Below are positions 11,240 through 22,136 of a DNA stretch of 64,000 nucleotides, piece after piece (positions within the stretch are counted from its first letter, which is position 1; every line of letters begins with the position of its first letter). The translations under genes were made by a program, and so were the position numbers. Under the pieces are notes generated by a model. It did not search any database and was not told the DNA's origin. It saw only the letters and a program-made list of their open reading frames with translations. Origin of the DNA: Adiantum capillus-veneris. Lineage: Eukaryota > Streptophyta > Polypodiopsida > Polypodiales > Pteridaceae. The stretch is taken from contig CM043966.1 of the NCBI GenBank assembly GCA_014529385.2, positions 141,902,211-141,966,210 of the forward strand. Reading direction: 5' to 3'.

Positions 11240-12413
11240 TACGACAATGTACTAAACTGCCAACAGTGCCAAGTTAATAAGGCAAAGCGCCTCAAGATAT
11301 GTGGCCTTTTACATCCTTTAGAGATTCCACAAGGTAAGTGGGAGAGCATCTCTATGGATTTTGTAGTAGGACTACCTACTACAAATCGTGGCCATGATGC
11401 CATATGGGTAATTGTAGACCGTCTCACAAAGATGGGTTAATTCATTCCCACTAAGACTACGATTAAGACACCAAAATTAGCATGACTATTTGTAGAGAAT
11501 ATATATAAACTCTACGATCTTCCAGCTAGTATCATTAGTGATAGAGATCAAAAGTTCAATAATCACCTCTAGAGAGCCGTGTTTCAAAAGTTGGAAACTA
11601 AAATTAATCTAAGTACGGCTGATCATCTAGAAATAGATGGTCAAGTAGAAAGACTTAATCAAGTGCTACAGGATATGCTACGAGCGTACATTAGCAAGAA
11701 GCAAACCAATTGGGAAAACTACTTACCTATATTGGAATTTTCTTATAATAGTTCAAAGCATGTGACTACAGGGTTTAGTCCATTTATGCTTTTATATGGA
11801 TTTCAACCTAGATCACCCGTTACAGTGGGGTTGGCTAAGGAGAAGATACAACAAGGGAAGGATTTTCTCCAAGACCATTTTGACTTGCTTCGAGTTGCTA
11901 GATAGAATGTTAAGCAAGCTCAAGATTGATATAAGAAGTACGCAGATGAGCATCGTCATCTTGCTACTTTTAAAGAAGGAGACAAGGTTTTTCCTCAAGG
12001 TTCCGGAGTATTCAAAAAGTTTGAAGATGGGAAAAGTTGCTAAACTTTCACCACGTTATTGTGGAACTTTTACCATTTTCAAACGTATAGGTCAAGTGGC
12101 CTATAAGTTAGCTCTTCTAGAGCACTCACGAGTTCATCCTGTTTTTCATGTTAGCTGTTTACGAAAACAGCTAGGACAGAATGATAATGTCATTGACACA
12201 GGTGTGTTAGATGACCTTATTGAACCGCCAAGCATCCCTCATGAGCCCGAAAAGATTTTGGATTCTCAGGAGCTTTGCACCAGACATCATGTCAGACGAC
12301 AGGTGTTGGTAAAATGGCTAGATAGACCTGAAGAAGGTTCTACATGAGAGAATGTCTTCGCACTTAAGAAACATTTTCCTACGTTCGTTTTCAATGACCA
12401 AAAAGATTCTCCA
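11240..12413 (+). pseudogene. Chromodomain gypsy (chromovirus) integrase and chromodomain
   Basis: 3' end of a chromovirus pol. The CxxC of the zinc module ([12 protein letters not shown]) near 11255 leads to the core with [30 protein letters not shown] and ISDRDQKF. The usual third-acid segment is altered (STADHLEIDGQVERLNQVL). WENYLPILEFSYNSSKH follows. After a frame change near 11900 come the GDKVFLKV and KLSPRYCGTFTIFKRIG strands, HPVFHVSCLRKQLG, and a C-terminal chromodomain (EPEKILDSQELCTRHHVRRQ, VLVKWLDRPEEGSTWEN with W now a stop at 12345, then LKKHFPTFVFNDQ). Chromodomains of this type are thought to direct integration to marked chromatin. The 5' two thirds of the element are absent. 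Confidence 0.88.
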
Positions 12414-12545
12414 GGGGGGGGGGGGGGGGGTTAATGTAAGGACATGGGTCCTACGGGCAAGGCCACTAGCACGGCTGGATAGTGTGTAAGCTAGGGGGAG
12501 GCTATAAGATAGCACGGTTGGGTAGAGACTAGCACACGCATTACC
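12414..12545 (+). mobile_element. Poly-G polypurine tract and truncated LTR of the chromovirus
   Basis: Seventeen consecutive G at 12414-12430 follow the last chromodomain codons and occupy the polypurine-tract position. TGTAAGGACATGG at 12435 then starts what should be the 3' LTR, cut after about 110 bases where copy B begins. The G run may be a slippage expansion of the original tract. Confidence 0.6.
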
Positions 12546-13217
12546 ACCGCCTTTTCAAAAACTCTACAGGAATTAAAGATTGGTGATGCAAATTTTCTAA
12601 ATCAAGAAGAGATAGAATGTTTTCGACAAATGTTAGAGAAGAATGGAAAGACATTTTCATTCCAACCAGGTGAGATCGATTGTGTTGATCCTAGTGTTGT
12701 AGCTCCCATGGTGATATTTACTGTTCCGCACTTGCCTTGGAATCTACGGCCTATTCCTGTTCAAAAGGCTCATCTTTCTAAGTTGGTTGATATGTTAAAT
12801 GAGAAGATTAAGATGGGAATTTTGGAGCCCTCTTGTGCTCCTTACTCTAATAGGTGGTTTATGGTTCCCAAGAAGAATGGTACATTGAGGTTTATACAAG
12901 ATATGCAGCCACTAAACAAGGTAACTATTAGGAATGTAGGAACAAGACCAATGGTTGATGATTTTGCAGGTAGAGCCATCTATTCCATGGGAGACTTGTA
13001 TTCAGGCTATGATCATTTTCAATTGTCTATGGAGAGTAGGGATTTGACAACCATGCATACTCCTTTGGGATTAGTAAGAATGTGCACTTTGCCACAGGGT
13101 GCAACTAATTCATTTGCTTACATGATGAATGGGATGAATAAAGTGTTGCAAGCCTTCATTCCTCAGATTACCATGCCTTTTATTGATGACGTGGTGATAA
13201 AAGGGTGGAAAGGATGA
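12546..13217 (+). pseudogene. Ty3/gypsy reverse transcriptase, copy B
   Basis: Second RT of the A/B/C family. Linker codons from about 12546 (QELKIGDANFLNQEEIECF) lead to an uninterrupted RT frame at 12630-13217: TVPHLPWNLRPIPVQKAHL, NEKIKMGILEPSCAPYS, GTLRFIQDMQPLNKV, YSMGDLYSGYDHFQLSMESR, TLPQGATNSFAYMMNGMNKV and the catalytic box PFIDDVVIKG. It is better preserved than copy A, with no internal stop through fingers and palm. A frameshift at about 13205 precedes the thumb. Gag and protease are missing on the 5' side, where the chromovirus LTR abuts. Confidence 0.92.
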
Positions 13218-13990
13218 AGCCAAAGATAAGAGGGGGTGCAAACATTTTGTGGCTAACCATATTGTTGATTGTGACATGATATTATCAAGGCTTGAAGAGG
13301 TCAACCTTACACTCTCACGCCCAAAGTCTATGTTTGGGGTAAGAGAAGTCTTGATTGTGGGACACATGTGGACCAGATGGTAGAAGACCAAGCCCATTTA
13401 CATGGTTACTTGATATGGTTACCCCATTTTTCACATGTTGCAGAGGTTTTATACCAGTTGCTTAGAAAAGGACAAAAGTTTGTTTGGAAAGAAGAACAAT
13501 CGAAGGCTATCCATAAACTAAAGAAGATGTTACAAGAGGCTCCTACATTGAGGAAAGCAGACTACAAAAGCGGGAAGCCAATTATTGTGACGGTTGACAG
13601 GTATTGGGTGGGCTATTGGACATGATGATGAAAAAGTTATGCAGTTAGATTTAGTGCTAAAGCATTAAGTGCTCGACAAAGAGCATATCCAGAGGTAAAA
13701 AGGGAACTTTGGGGTGTAACAACTACATGAAGGTTTGACAAGGTGTACTTTATTGGTGCTTCTGTAATAGTGGACATAGATTGCTTGCCATTACTTGGGA
13801 TGATCACAAGTTGTTCTACACCAGACATAGCTATGCTACATGGGATAGCATATATTAAGTCATTAAATCTTGAGTTTCATCATATTGCAGGTAAGGAATC
13901 CAGTAGCTGACTTGTTGTCCATGGAAAGATTTGAAGATGAAGAGACTATGGTTTTTGAAGCTGAAGATGTGGGATTGAGGTTCTTTACCT
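13218..13990 (+). pseudogene. RT thumb and RNase H, copy B
   Basis: Continuation of copy B with many frame changes. The thumb/connection is legible in the 13368-13625 frame (YLIWLPHFSHVAEVLYQLLR, KAIHKLKKMLQEAPTLRKAD, IIVTVDRYWVGYWT), which is the start of RNase H with the first catalytic Asp in VTVD. Further on, RFSAKALSARQRAYPEVKRE-like and VDIDCLPLLGMITSCSTPD-like codons appear in other frames, then an LEFHHIAGKESSS-like stretch and DLLSMERFEDEETM (from about 13895). This is a decayed RNase H domain, colinear with copy A. Confidence 0.78.
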
Positions 13991-14780
13991 CTTCAAAATT
14001 CATTGTAGAATGTAAAAGCATGGTTTTGGCACTACAATCCTTTGTAGAGGATAATTATGAAGGTGAATGGTTGCTGATTGGGAAATATTGGATTACACTG
14101 GAGAAGCAGGAGGACTAGACCAAACAAGAGTTTAAGCGAATCCGTAAGAAGACTTATGGGTATTTCTTACAAGATGGGATTTTGTGGAAACCCTCAGCGA
14201 GTGGTTTGTGATAGGGTAGCACAACTCCAAGTACTTATAGAATTCCACGAGTCATTATGGGTAGGTCACAGGGGAGTTTGGGCCACTTTTGCAAAAATCA
14301 AAGATCGATATTGGTGGAAGGAAATGTATAAAGTGTGGTACACTTTGTTGAAACTTGTACTGTATGTCAAATGTACTCAAATGTAAAGCACTGTGATGGA
14401 TTACATCCAACATATCCATTGTGTATGCATTTCAAATGGGTAGTTGATTTGATTACAATGCCTATATAATTATGGAAAATGAGATACATTGTGCTTGCCA
14501 GGGAAAATTTGACAAATCATGTTGAAGGGAGGGATTTGCGAACCAAATCTACAAGTGTGGTATGCAAGTTTTTACTTGAAGATGTAATATGCAAATATGA
14601 ATGTGGTGGCAAAATTACTCCGCATCAAGGAGAATTCAATGATGAAGAGGCCAAAGAATTTTTCGCACTTCTGGATATTAAGTTTTTTTCCAAGGTTATT
14701 TTCAACATTGTATCCGACATATATAAAGCCAGCTGATCAGCAAAGCTACATTAAGTTAGTCAATGAACTAAGGGAGTAGT
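13991..14780 (+). pseudogene. Integrase, copy B
   Basis: Integrase end of copy B in three overlapping frames. The linker (VEDNYEGEWLLIGKYW, KKTYGYFLQDGILWKP) is followed by the zinc module (QVLIEFHESLWVGHRGVWAT, KIKDRYWWKEMYKVW) and the core start (LHPTYPLCMHFKWVVDL-like codons, MRYIVLARENLTNHVEGRDL, CKFLLEDVICKYECGGKIT). It ends near 14780 before the catalytic Glu region can be recognised. The order matches copies A and C. The 3' truncation borders a short tandem duplication and an unrecognised coding relic. Confidence 0.75.
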
Positions 14781-14832
14781 ATGAAGTAGCCACAACCAAA
14801 TGGCTAGCCTAGATCTAGGTTTTAGATGAAGA

Positions 14833-14912
14833 TCTCAAGAAACACCAAGATAATGATCTGATATGCACTTTCAAGAAAGACCAAGATAATGATCTAATAT
14901 GCACTCTACATA
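14833..14912 (+). repeat. Tandem duplication, about 41-bp unit
   Basis: ACCAAGATAATGATCTGATA at about 14849 recurs as ACCAAGATAATGATCTAATA at about 14880, each followed by TGCACT. The duplication is small and nearly exact, next to the end of copy B. Confidence 0.6.
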
Positions 14913-14978
14913 ATTTCAAGTTGAAGATGGGGTAGTGGTGGGTCTAGAATTGCAAGCTCATCAAGATCACCAACCAAC

Positions 14979-15510
14979 TACTGCAGCTTACAATAGAAGC
15001 TTCAAAGATTCTAGAAAAGGAGCTAGCTAACCGAGCAGCCTTTGAATCCAAATTTAGAGAGATGGTTGAGATTCTGTTTGAGGCCAAAATTAAATGTATT
15101 TAGCCATTACTAGAAGGATGGATTCATATGGCTTTATATTTCCACAAGCTAGCCAGAGCTAGACTTAGCAGAGGAGAAAGGACCCTCTACAATCCTGACA
15201 CAAAAAACTCGAATACCCTCACACCGTATGAGTTTGAAATGAAGATAGCATGAAAGGATCAACTCGAGCAGGAGGCTCTCTATTGCCTGATTCAGAGGGA
15301 AAACCAAGGAGGTCCTAGTGCACCCATTGCACCACCAAGAGTCCTCTATCGACCACCAAAGAAGAAGGCTCTAGATAAAAAGAAGTGGGTTCACTGGAGA
15401 TTGATGCTCCTTAATTTTATCATTTTTGAATGGAAATTTTGGATTATACCAAAATTCAAAGAAAGAGGGAAGGAATCTAGATGGCAAGATTATCTTCTAA
15501 CTTAACATGT
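14979..15510 (+). pseudogene. Unrecognised decayed coding region
   Basis: A single + frame stays open for about 175 codons apart from one TAG (near 15102) and one TGA (near 15252). I do not recognise the product. It begins with a helical, charged stretch (TIEASKILEKELANRAAFES), continues through LARARLSRGERTLYNPDT and TPYEFEMKIA, has a Pro-rich part (APIAPPRVLYRPPKKKAL) and ends with a hydrophobic aromatic stretch (LMLLNFIIFEWKFWIIPKF). It could be a gag or accessory region of copy B's element or an old host gene piece. Low complexity is not the cause of the openness. Confidence 0.35.
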
Positions 15511-15831
15511 GGTCGAACTAGTATATCCCAAGAACATTCTGATTGAATTCAGGTCCACAAATATGATTGCTTGACTTTGTGAAGCTTCAAGTAAAAAACT
15601 GAAAATCTAATTTGGCTTTCTTACATTCTGATTGAATTCAGGTCCACAAATCAAAAAATTATACTCCGCTTCACAATCCTTTGGCAAAAACAAGTCAGTT
15701 CGCTCCATTGCAAAAATATTAGGAACACCGAAAATTGATTTCCCAAAGTTTGGATTGTTAAAAATTTGATTGCACCTTCTTGTTTCATCATGTCATACTA
15801 CTGATCATTTGATAACCTCAAAACTTTCAGG

Positions 15832-16490
15832 TTAACCCATTTGATTTTGGACAATTGGATCAAGAAACATTTCATCCAAAGAACTTTGAATCTGCACTCC
15901 TTCAGCTTCAAACTGAGTATTTTTGGAAGTATATTCAGCCTTTAAGAACTGCATAGACACTTCAAAAAAAATTGAATCATCTTCAGAAAAATCCGGTTGC
16001 TCATGCGTCTTCTCAAAATTATCACAAAAGAATGGGGTTAATCTGCAAAACAATCGTGTTAGAGAATTTTCTCCCAACTGAACAACTTTTGGACCATTCT
16101 CTAATCTCTGCAACTCCATCAAAGCTTTAGAAAACTCTGAAATAGCTTCTATTCCTTTAGAATTAACTTTTGGATATGTAGGCAGAGCAGCATGATCTTT
16201 GATTTGAAACAAATTAGCTTCCAAATCAACTATTTTTGCTTCATGGCTTCTTTCTTCCTTTTTTCAATGCAAGATGGAGAAAACTTCCAAAAAGAAATGA
16301 CTTTTGCAAATTAGAGTAATAAAAAACACCACTTGAAAATTCAGCTTGATTTTTGTTTGTGGCTAAAAACTCAAAAATTTGCTTTTCTGAAGCATATTCA
16401 TGGTTGAAATATACATTGATTGGATCACATATCCCCTTGATATAATGGGATTGAAGATCAACCTCATTAGGGTTAAAGCCTGATGTTGGT
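15832..16490 (-). pseudogene. Unrecognised protein-coding relic on the minus strand
   Basis: Two open frames join across one frameshift near 16260, giving about 215 codons. The upstream part (16490-16262) reads FNPNEVDLQSHYIKGICDP, NHEYASEKQIFEFLATNKNQ and GVFYYSNLQKSFLF. The downstream part (about 16260-15832) reads EERSHEAKIVDLEANLFQIK, LPTYPKVNSKGIEAISEFSK, LENGPKVVQLGENSLTRLF and FFEVSMQFLKAEYTSKNTQF, ending at TAG 15832. Codon make-up and sequence complexity look like a real soluble, partly helical protein. I do not recognise a family. It is unlike the retrotransposon domains around it, so a captured or fragmented host gene is plausible. Promoter and start were not identified. Confidence 0.4.
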
Positions 16491-16884
16491 TTAGGGGTTT
16501 GGATGGGATTTTGGTGGCGTCATTGGCTCACACCATCATCTACTCCCTTCTTTGCAATCACCGGCATTCCCATTGGGTAACTCCATTTCTCACATCACCA
16601 CTACTACCCTCAGCCCAATCACAACTAATTCTCTTCCAAATACACACATGCTTTTTGCAAACACATGATTCCATTCTTAGTCGAAAAAGACTCCCGCCTT
16701 CTACCCTCGTGCTTAGACAGATAATCTAATGCATCATCAAGCAAATATTCTTAATCATCTAACTTCTCCCTTTCTACATGCAACTTCTCCTTTGCTACAT
16801 GCAGCTTCTCCCTTGATGATGCTTACTGACAATGCTTCTCAACTTTCAGAAACTATGTGCATACATCAGTCATACAAAAGTATT

Positions 16885-16885
<1 letters not shown>
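16491..16885. other. No gene seen
   Basis: CT- and CA-rich non-coding sequence with ACTTCTCCCTTTCTACATGC / ACTTCTCCTTTGCTACATGC / GCTTCTCCCTTGATG phrases repeating at about 16760-16820. Confidence 0.4.

Positions 16886-16945
<60 letters not shown>
16886..16945 (+). repeat. (GA)n microsatellite, 60 bp
   Basis: Uninterrupted AG dinucleotide run. Frames through it give meaningless Arg-Glu repeats. Confidence 0.98.
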
Positions 16946-16946
<1 letters not shown>

Positions 16947-17187
16947 ACGATAGATGTGGTTCACCCAATGTGGGATACGTCCATAAAAAAACAACCACTC
17001 AATGCTTTAGTACTTCAAACCAGAAGTAGGTTACAAAGGGATTATACCTTTAATGGAGCTCTTGCCTTGCTTCACTATCACCACCTCACATACACCTTGT
17101 TTCATGAACTTCACAATGCATTTTGTGTGTAGAATGGTCCTCCTTTTATAGGCCAAATGGGTTGTCCTCTCTCATGGAGGCAGCTAT

Positions 17188-17310
17188 GTGTAGCCACCCT
17201 TGTGTAGACAAATTCGAGTTGAATTGTCCCATGCGTCCCATGTGTAGCCACCCTTGTGTAGACAAATTCGAGTTGAATTGTCCCATGCATCCATGTGTGA
17301 CCGCCCTTGA
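17188..17310 (+). repeat. Tandem duplication with a 54-bp unit
   Basis: GTGTAGCCACCCTTGTGTAG starts at 17188 and again at 17242, with near-identical following sequence; a third partial unit begins at about 17295 (GTGTGACCGCCC). About 2.3 units in non-coding DNA. Confidence 0.85.
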
Positions 17311-17553
17311 GAAGAAAAGTCTTCCTAGAAATTGGCCACCGGACAAAGACTTTTGCCCACCAGCCATTGACTACTAGCCAACCATTCTTCGATTACGTTT
17401 CGGCCGTTGTTCGACCATAATATTCCAGCAAAAAAGGGAATATTTTGGGGAGGGATTTTTCTTACACACGATGACTTCTCCTCATAATGGGGGCCTTACA
17501 AATTTTTGTTTTTAGAACTAAGAGTTACAAGGGATAAATCAGGCCCCATAATT

Positions 17554-17557
<4 letters not shown>

Positions 17558-17643
<86 letters not shown>
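17558..17643 (+). repeat. (GA)n microsatellite, about 86 bp
   Basis: Uninterrupted AG run, only 610 bases from the previous GA tract and in the same orientation. Confidence 0.98.
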
Positions 17644-17644
<1 letters not shown>

Positions 17645-18034
17645 ATCTCAGCCAATTTGTTGATGCTGTTTTGCGTGTATGCAATAGCTCCAAACTTTCC
17701 TAGATCCTCTTCTATGAAGCATACTTGACACTTGCAACCCTCAGCCCTTCACTGTGTACTCCTGTCTTGCTTTGTCTCATCTGGTTGAATGAATCCTTGA
17801 GGTATATCATTTGTATGTGAGCAATGCAACAACAAGTGTACATGTCCTTCAACTTGCAAACAAATCAAGGCTTCAATCCCTCAAAACATCTGAGAGAGAT
17901 CTTGATGTGTGAATCTTGCATTTGGAATCTCCTATAAAATTCCATCTGTCCAATGAAAAGAAAATCTCATCAAAACTTTGAGTTTGTGAAGAGAAGGTAA
18001 AAGTCATTGCAACTTGAACATGCTCCCTAACATG
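17644..18034. other. No gene seen
   Basis: Non-coding; nothing recognisable between the GA tract and the GTAC cluster. Confidence 0.4.
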
Positions 18035-18590
18035 GTACTTTTTAAACCTTTTGTTAGGTACTAAAGTACCTAAGCCAATGTAAATGGTACTTTATGAAGT
18101 ACTAAGTTTTGCAAAGTACCTAAGTCCTTGAAATTGATAATTTAAGAAGTACCACAAAGAGTACATTCAAAGTACCTATATACCTAGAGTTTGTAGTCCA
18201 AAAAGTACATGCTAGTGGTCGCATTCTAGCTTCTACCTAGTCTCAAGGTACTTTGGAAGCTTCCAAGTAGGCTAAGAGAGCCTATTGGTATGTACTTTCA
18301 TAGTTGTAAACGACCTATGAGTTTACAAAGGTAGTTTTAAACTACCATTGAATGTACATTCGTTGTCCAAGAGGACCCTGATAGAACTTATGAGTCTACA
18401 TTGGTGCTTTTGAGCACCAACCCCTTTGACATGGTAGTATTACTAGCATCTACATGTAGGTACTCTAGGTAATCTTCAATGTAATATATTTCTACAAGGT
18501 ACATGTAGCAAAATTGGTAGTGCTGAAGTACCTAGTCTATGCACTTTGGCACAATGCACTTTTTCTTGCCTTTATGTATACTTGAAGTAC
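18035..18590. repeat. GTAC-motif cluster with short hairpins
   Basis: Seventeen GTAC palindromes occur in 556 bases (18035, 18058, 18066, 18087, 18099, 18116, 18149, 18161, 18172, 18205, 18248, 18292, 18354, 18460, 18499, 18528, 18587); about two would be expected by chance. Most sit in AAAGTACC/GGTACTTT contexts. Several form perfect short inverted repeats: TTAGGTACT/AGTACCTAA at 18054-18073, GGTAGTTT/AAACTACC near 18330, TTGGTGCT/AGCACCAA at 18401-18420. The last two share a preceding TATGAGT(T/C)TACA phrase that recurs near 18740. Function unknown; GTAC is the core bound by SBP/SPL-type factors, but binding here is not shown. Confidence 0.75.
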
Positions 18591-18599
18591 TTGTTTGAC

Positions 18600-19558
18600 C
18601 TCATGCTATCTTCTACCAAGGGTGAAGGTATTTTTCATGGTTCTAAGTATTTTACGAGATCCACGAGTATATGTTGGTGGTTTAAGAGTTTGTATACACT
18701 ATACCTATGGTGCTTGCTATGGTGATAGTAAAATATATATGAGTTTATATTGGTGCTCCAAGAGAACCAAAAGAATGCCTTTTGAAGTGTACACACCTCT
18801 AGGGATTCACAGACATCATTATACATGATGTAATACCACCTAAATGCAGTTGCTACCTACAAGCAATTTACCTATAGTAGAGCATGCAAGAGAACAAAAT
18901 AATTCAAGCCCTTTTAAAGCATACATGGGACTTGTCAAGCAAGTGTATTGGATGCTTTATGTAATACCCCAGATGCTTCCGACACATGTCCTTTTTGTTT
19001 GGGGACACTTGCATCTCCGTCTGCCAAAAAGCAAACACAATGTCTCTTATCTCCTACGTGATGCAATGACTTTGAGGTTGTTGACGTCGGCATAATTTCA
19101 ATGGAAATGTTCATGCCTCAGCCCGTTGTAATCGTGAATTAACTGCTACAAAATTTCATCGATGCAACCCTGCGAGCCTCGCCATCTCCAAATTGCTTAT
19201 AGACCTTGATGGATCCCCTTCGCTATTCACCAACATCATGCATAAAGCTCTTTTTAGCTTCAACTCCTCCTTAGACAAGTATGCTTTGAATTTGGTTACT
19301 GTGCATTGTATGTTGGAGAGTATAGACTTCTCTAATCCACAGTGCAGCCATTGAAAATCTAGCTTCTCTAGAAGCAATCAAAAGATGGATTTCTTAGCTT
19401 CACAATTCATGCCTTTTGTAGCTTCTTGCCAACAAAGCACCATTGTTTTGCAAACTGTACTCATATCTTCAAGCGTTGACAAGCATGATGCATCCCGTTC
19501 TCTTTTTCTTTAACGACTCTCTCGTTTCATCATGGCCCAATACTATCGCATCCTATGT
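18600..19558. other. No gene supported
   Basis: Includes a 73-codon minus-strand open frame at 19377-19156 with ordinary composition (KFKAYLSKEELKLKRALCMM), too short and isolated to call. The remainder shows nothing recognisable. Confidence 0.35.
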
Positions 19559-19984
19559 GTGGCTTCCTGGCGAATCATGGTTGAGTAATCAGTACGGCCA
19601 TGGGGGGACATCCATCATTTCTTGGATTGTCCTCGGCATGATCCTGAGATGAGTGAGACCATCCCATTTGATTTGAAGCTTGGTGATGGTAACCAAAGCC
19701 ATTGTCTGCAATTATTGGCTGCTCGATAATGTGGCGATTATTTGGAGGTTATTGTTGGTGTCTACTTACTGGTGGCTTCCTGGTGAATCATGGTTGAGTA
19801 ATCGGTACGGCCATGGGGGCACATCCATCATTTCTTGGATTGTCCTCGGCATGATCCTGAGATGAGTGAGACCATCCCATTGGATTTGAAGCTTGGTGAT
19901 GGTAACCAAAGCCATTGTCTGCAATTATTGGTTTCTCGATAATGTGGCGATTATTTGGAGGTTATTGTTGGTGTCTACTTGCTG
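19559..19984 (+). repeat. 213-bp direct tandem duplication
   Basis: The segment starting GTGGCTTCCTGGCGAATCAT at 19559 is repeated from 19772 (GTGGCTTCCTGGTGAATCAT) through to about 19984, with only a handful of differences. The copies are adjacent and in direct orientation, so the duplication is recent relative to the elements nearby. No coding function recognised. Confidence 0.93.
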
Positions 19985-20499
<515 letters not shown>

Positions 20500-20647
20500 T
20501 GCTCAGCTACAACAACACACATGAAAGTAGACAGACAGAAATTTCAAGAAATCTTTAAAGTGGTTGGAGCAAATGTTTCAAAAAAACAAACATAAAGCGT
20601 AGTCTCACAAGAACATCTTCAAAAGTGTGCTAAAGCACCATTCATAA

Positions 20648-21814
20648 ATGCCTCACAAAGAAGTGTCAAGGACACTACTTTTTTCACCACCTTTTCATGC
20701 TATTACCCTGCTTCAACCTTTGCCAATCCCTAATTCACCATGGGAGAGCATATCCATGGATTTTATCTTTGGATTGCCTAAGTCTATCCATGGGAATACG
20801 AGAATATGGGCGATAGTAGACAGTTTCAGTAAACAAGGTCATTTTATACTTGTCAAAAGACTATCAAAGCCTATCAAATGGAAACCCTCTTCATTTCACA
20901 AATCTTCAAGTACCATGGCTTGCCAATGTCCATAGTGTCGGATAGAGATCCTAAAAAGACAAGTAATTTTTGGAAGGGTCTCTTTGAGAATTTAGGGACA
21001 AGGCTAAACTTCTGTTCGGCCTATCACCCACAAACGGATGGCCAAAGTGAAATAGCTAACTTAGCAATCCTTGATCTACTAAAATCCTATGTAACGAAAC
21101 TAGATCAAAGATCCCAATGGGAGAATTACTTACCCTTAGTGGAGTATGCCTACAACAACATTGTACATACTTCCACCAAAAAAGCACCTTTCGAGGTAAT
21201 TGAGGGAAGATAAAAAAGTCCCCTGATACTTAAGGTACATAGGAAGATCTTCGTTGCACATGAGTATAGCTGAGACCTACAAGAATCTTTCCAAAAGATT
21301 AAGGGTGCTATCTCTATCTCACAGCAAAGGCAAAAGGTTGCTGTTGATAAGCATAGAAGAGCCCAAGCCTTTAAAGAAAATGATTGGGTTTCCCAAGACT
21401 CGATTAAGGCACACGACGGGCAAGAATCCCACGCGACACCAAAAGTACTATGCTAAGTTAGCAAAAAGGTACTATGGTCCCTTCCAGATTCTTAGGCCAA
21501 TCAATGAGATGGCCTATCAACTCAAGTTGCCTAGCCATTGGCTCATACACAATGCTTTCCATGTGAGCCTACTAAAGCCTTACAAAGGACAACCACCTCA
21601 AGAACCAGCTATTGAAGACGCACCGGATATGAAGGACCAAGAAGAGGTGTTGCATCCCAAGTCCATTCTCCGACATAAAAACAAGGTATTAAGAGGCGGT
21701 AAGTATCTTATTAAGGTTAAGAATTATCCTTTTGAAGATGCTAGATGGATGCAAGGCATACAATTAAAGGATAACCTAAACCTTGTCAATGCTTACAATG
21801 CTTCCCTAGAGTAA
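20648..21814 (+). pseudogene. Chromodomain gypsy integrase and chromodomain, second relic
   Basis: 3' end of another chromovirus pol. Integrase core: [20 protein letters not shown] (first Asp), [34 protein letters not shown] (second Asp), and FCSAYHPQTDGQSEIANLA, whose Glu is the third acid. WENYLPLVEYAYNN and KKAPFEVIEGR follow, then TAA at 21211 and a frame change. The C-terminal domain is [34 protein letters not shown], and a chromodomain-like end ([36 protein letters not shown]) to TAA at 21812. RT and RNase H are missing. The domain order equals that of the 11.2-12.4 kb relic, but the sequence differs, so it is a separate family. Confidence 0.87.
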
Positions 21815-22136
21815 GAAAATGTACAAATGTTTAAAATGAACAATTTTTTTGTCTTATAAGACTCTCTTTTTCTTTATTGTGCATCAAATATGAAGTAGTA
21901 TGCATGCTTAGATCAAGTTTGCAGAGACGATGTCTCCCAAACACCAAATAGAGCTTGTCACTCTACTATGGAAGATTGATAGGACTAATGTGCAGACATG
22001 ATTGCGGCAGCTTAGGCTAATCATCCATTCTAGAACGATGTTGTACGGTAACATAGGGATCCTCTATCCGCTGGAAAAAGGACTAATGAATATGCTTTAT
22101 CTTCTCTACCCCATAGTCAAGGACGACTATGATTTC

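Noticed and set aside
16832-17132. Open frames of Arg-Glu or Ser-Leu repeats across microsatellites (also at 17.5, 20.3, 27.1 and 44.7 kb)
   Set aside because: They are translations of GA/CT runs without stops, open in several frames on both strands, with no other protein character.
19156-19377. 73-codon minus-strand ORF as a gene
   Set aside because: Short, isolated, with no family resemblance or promoter; chance openness is likely at this length.
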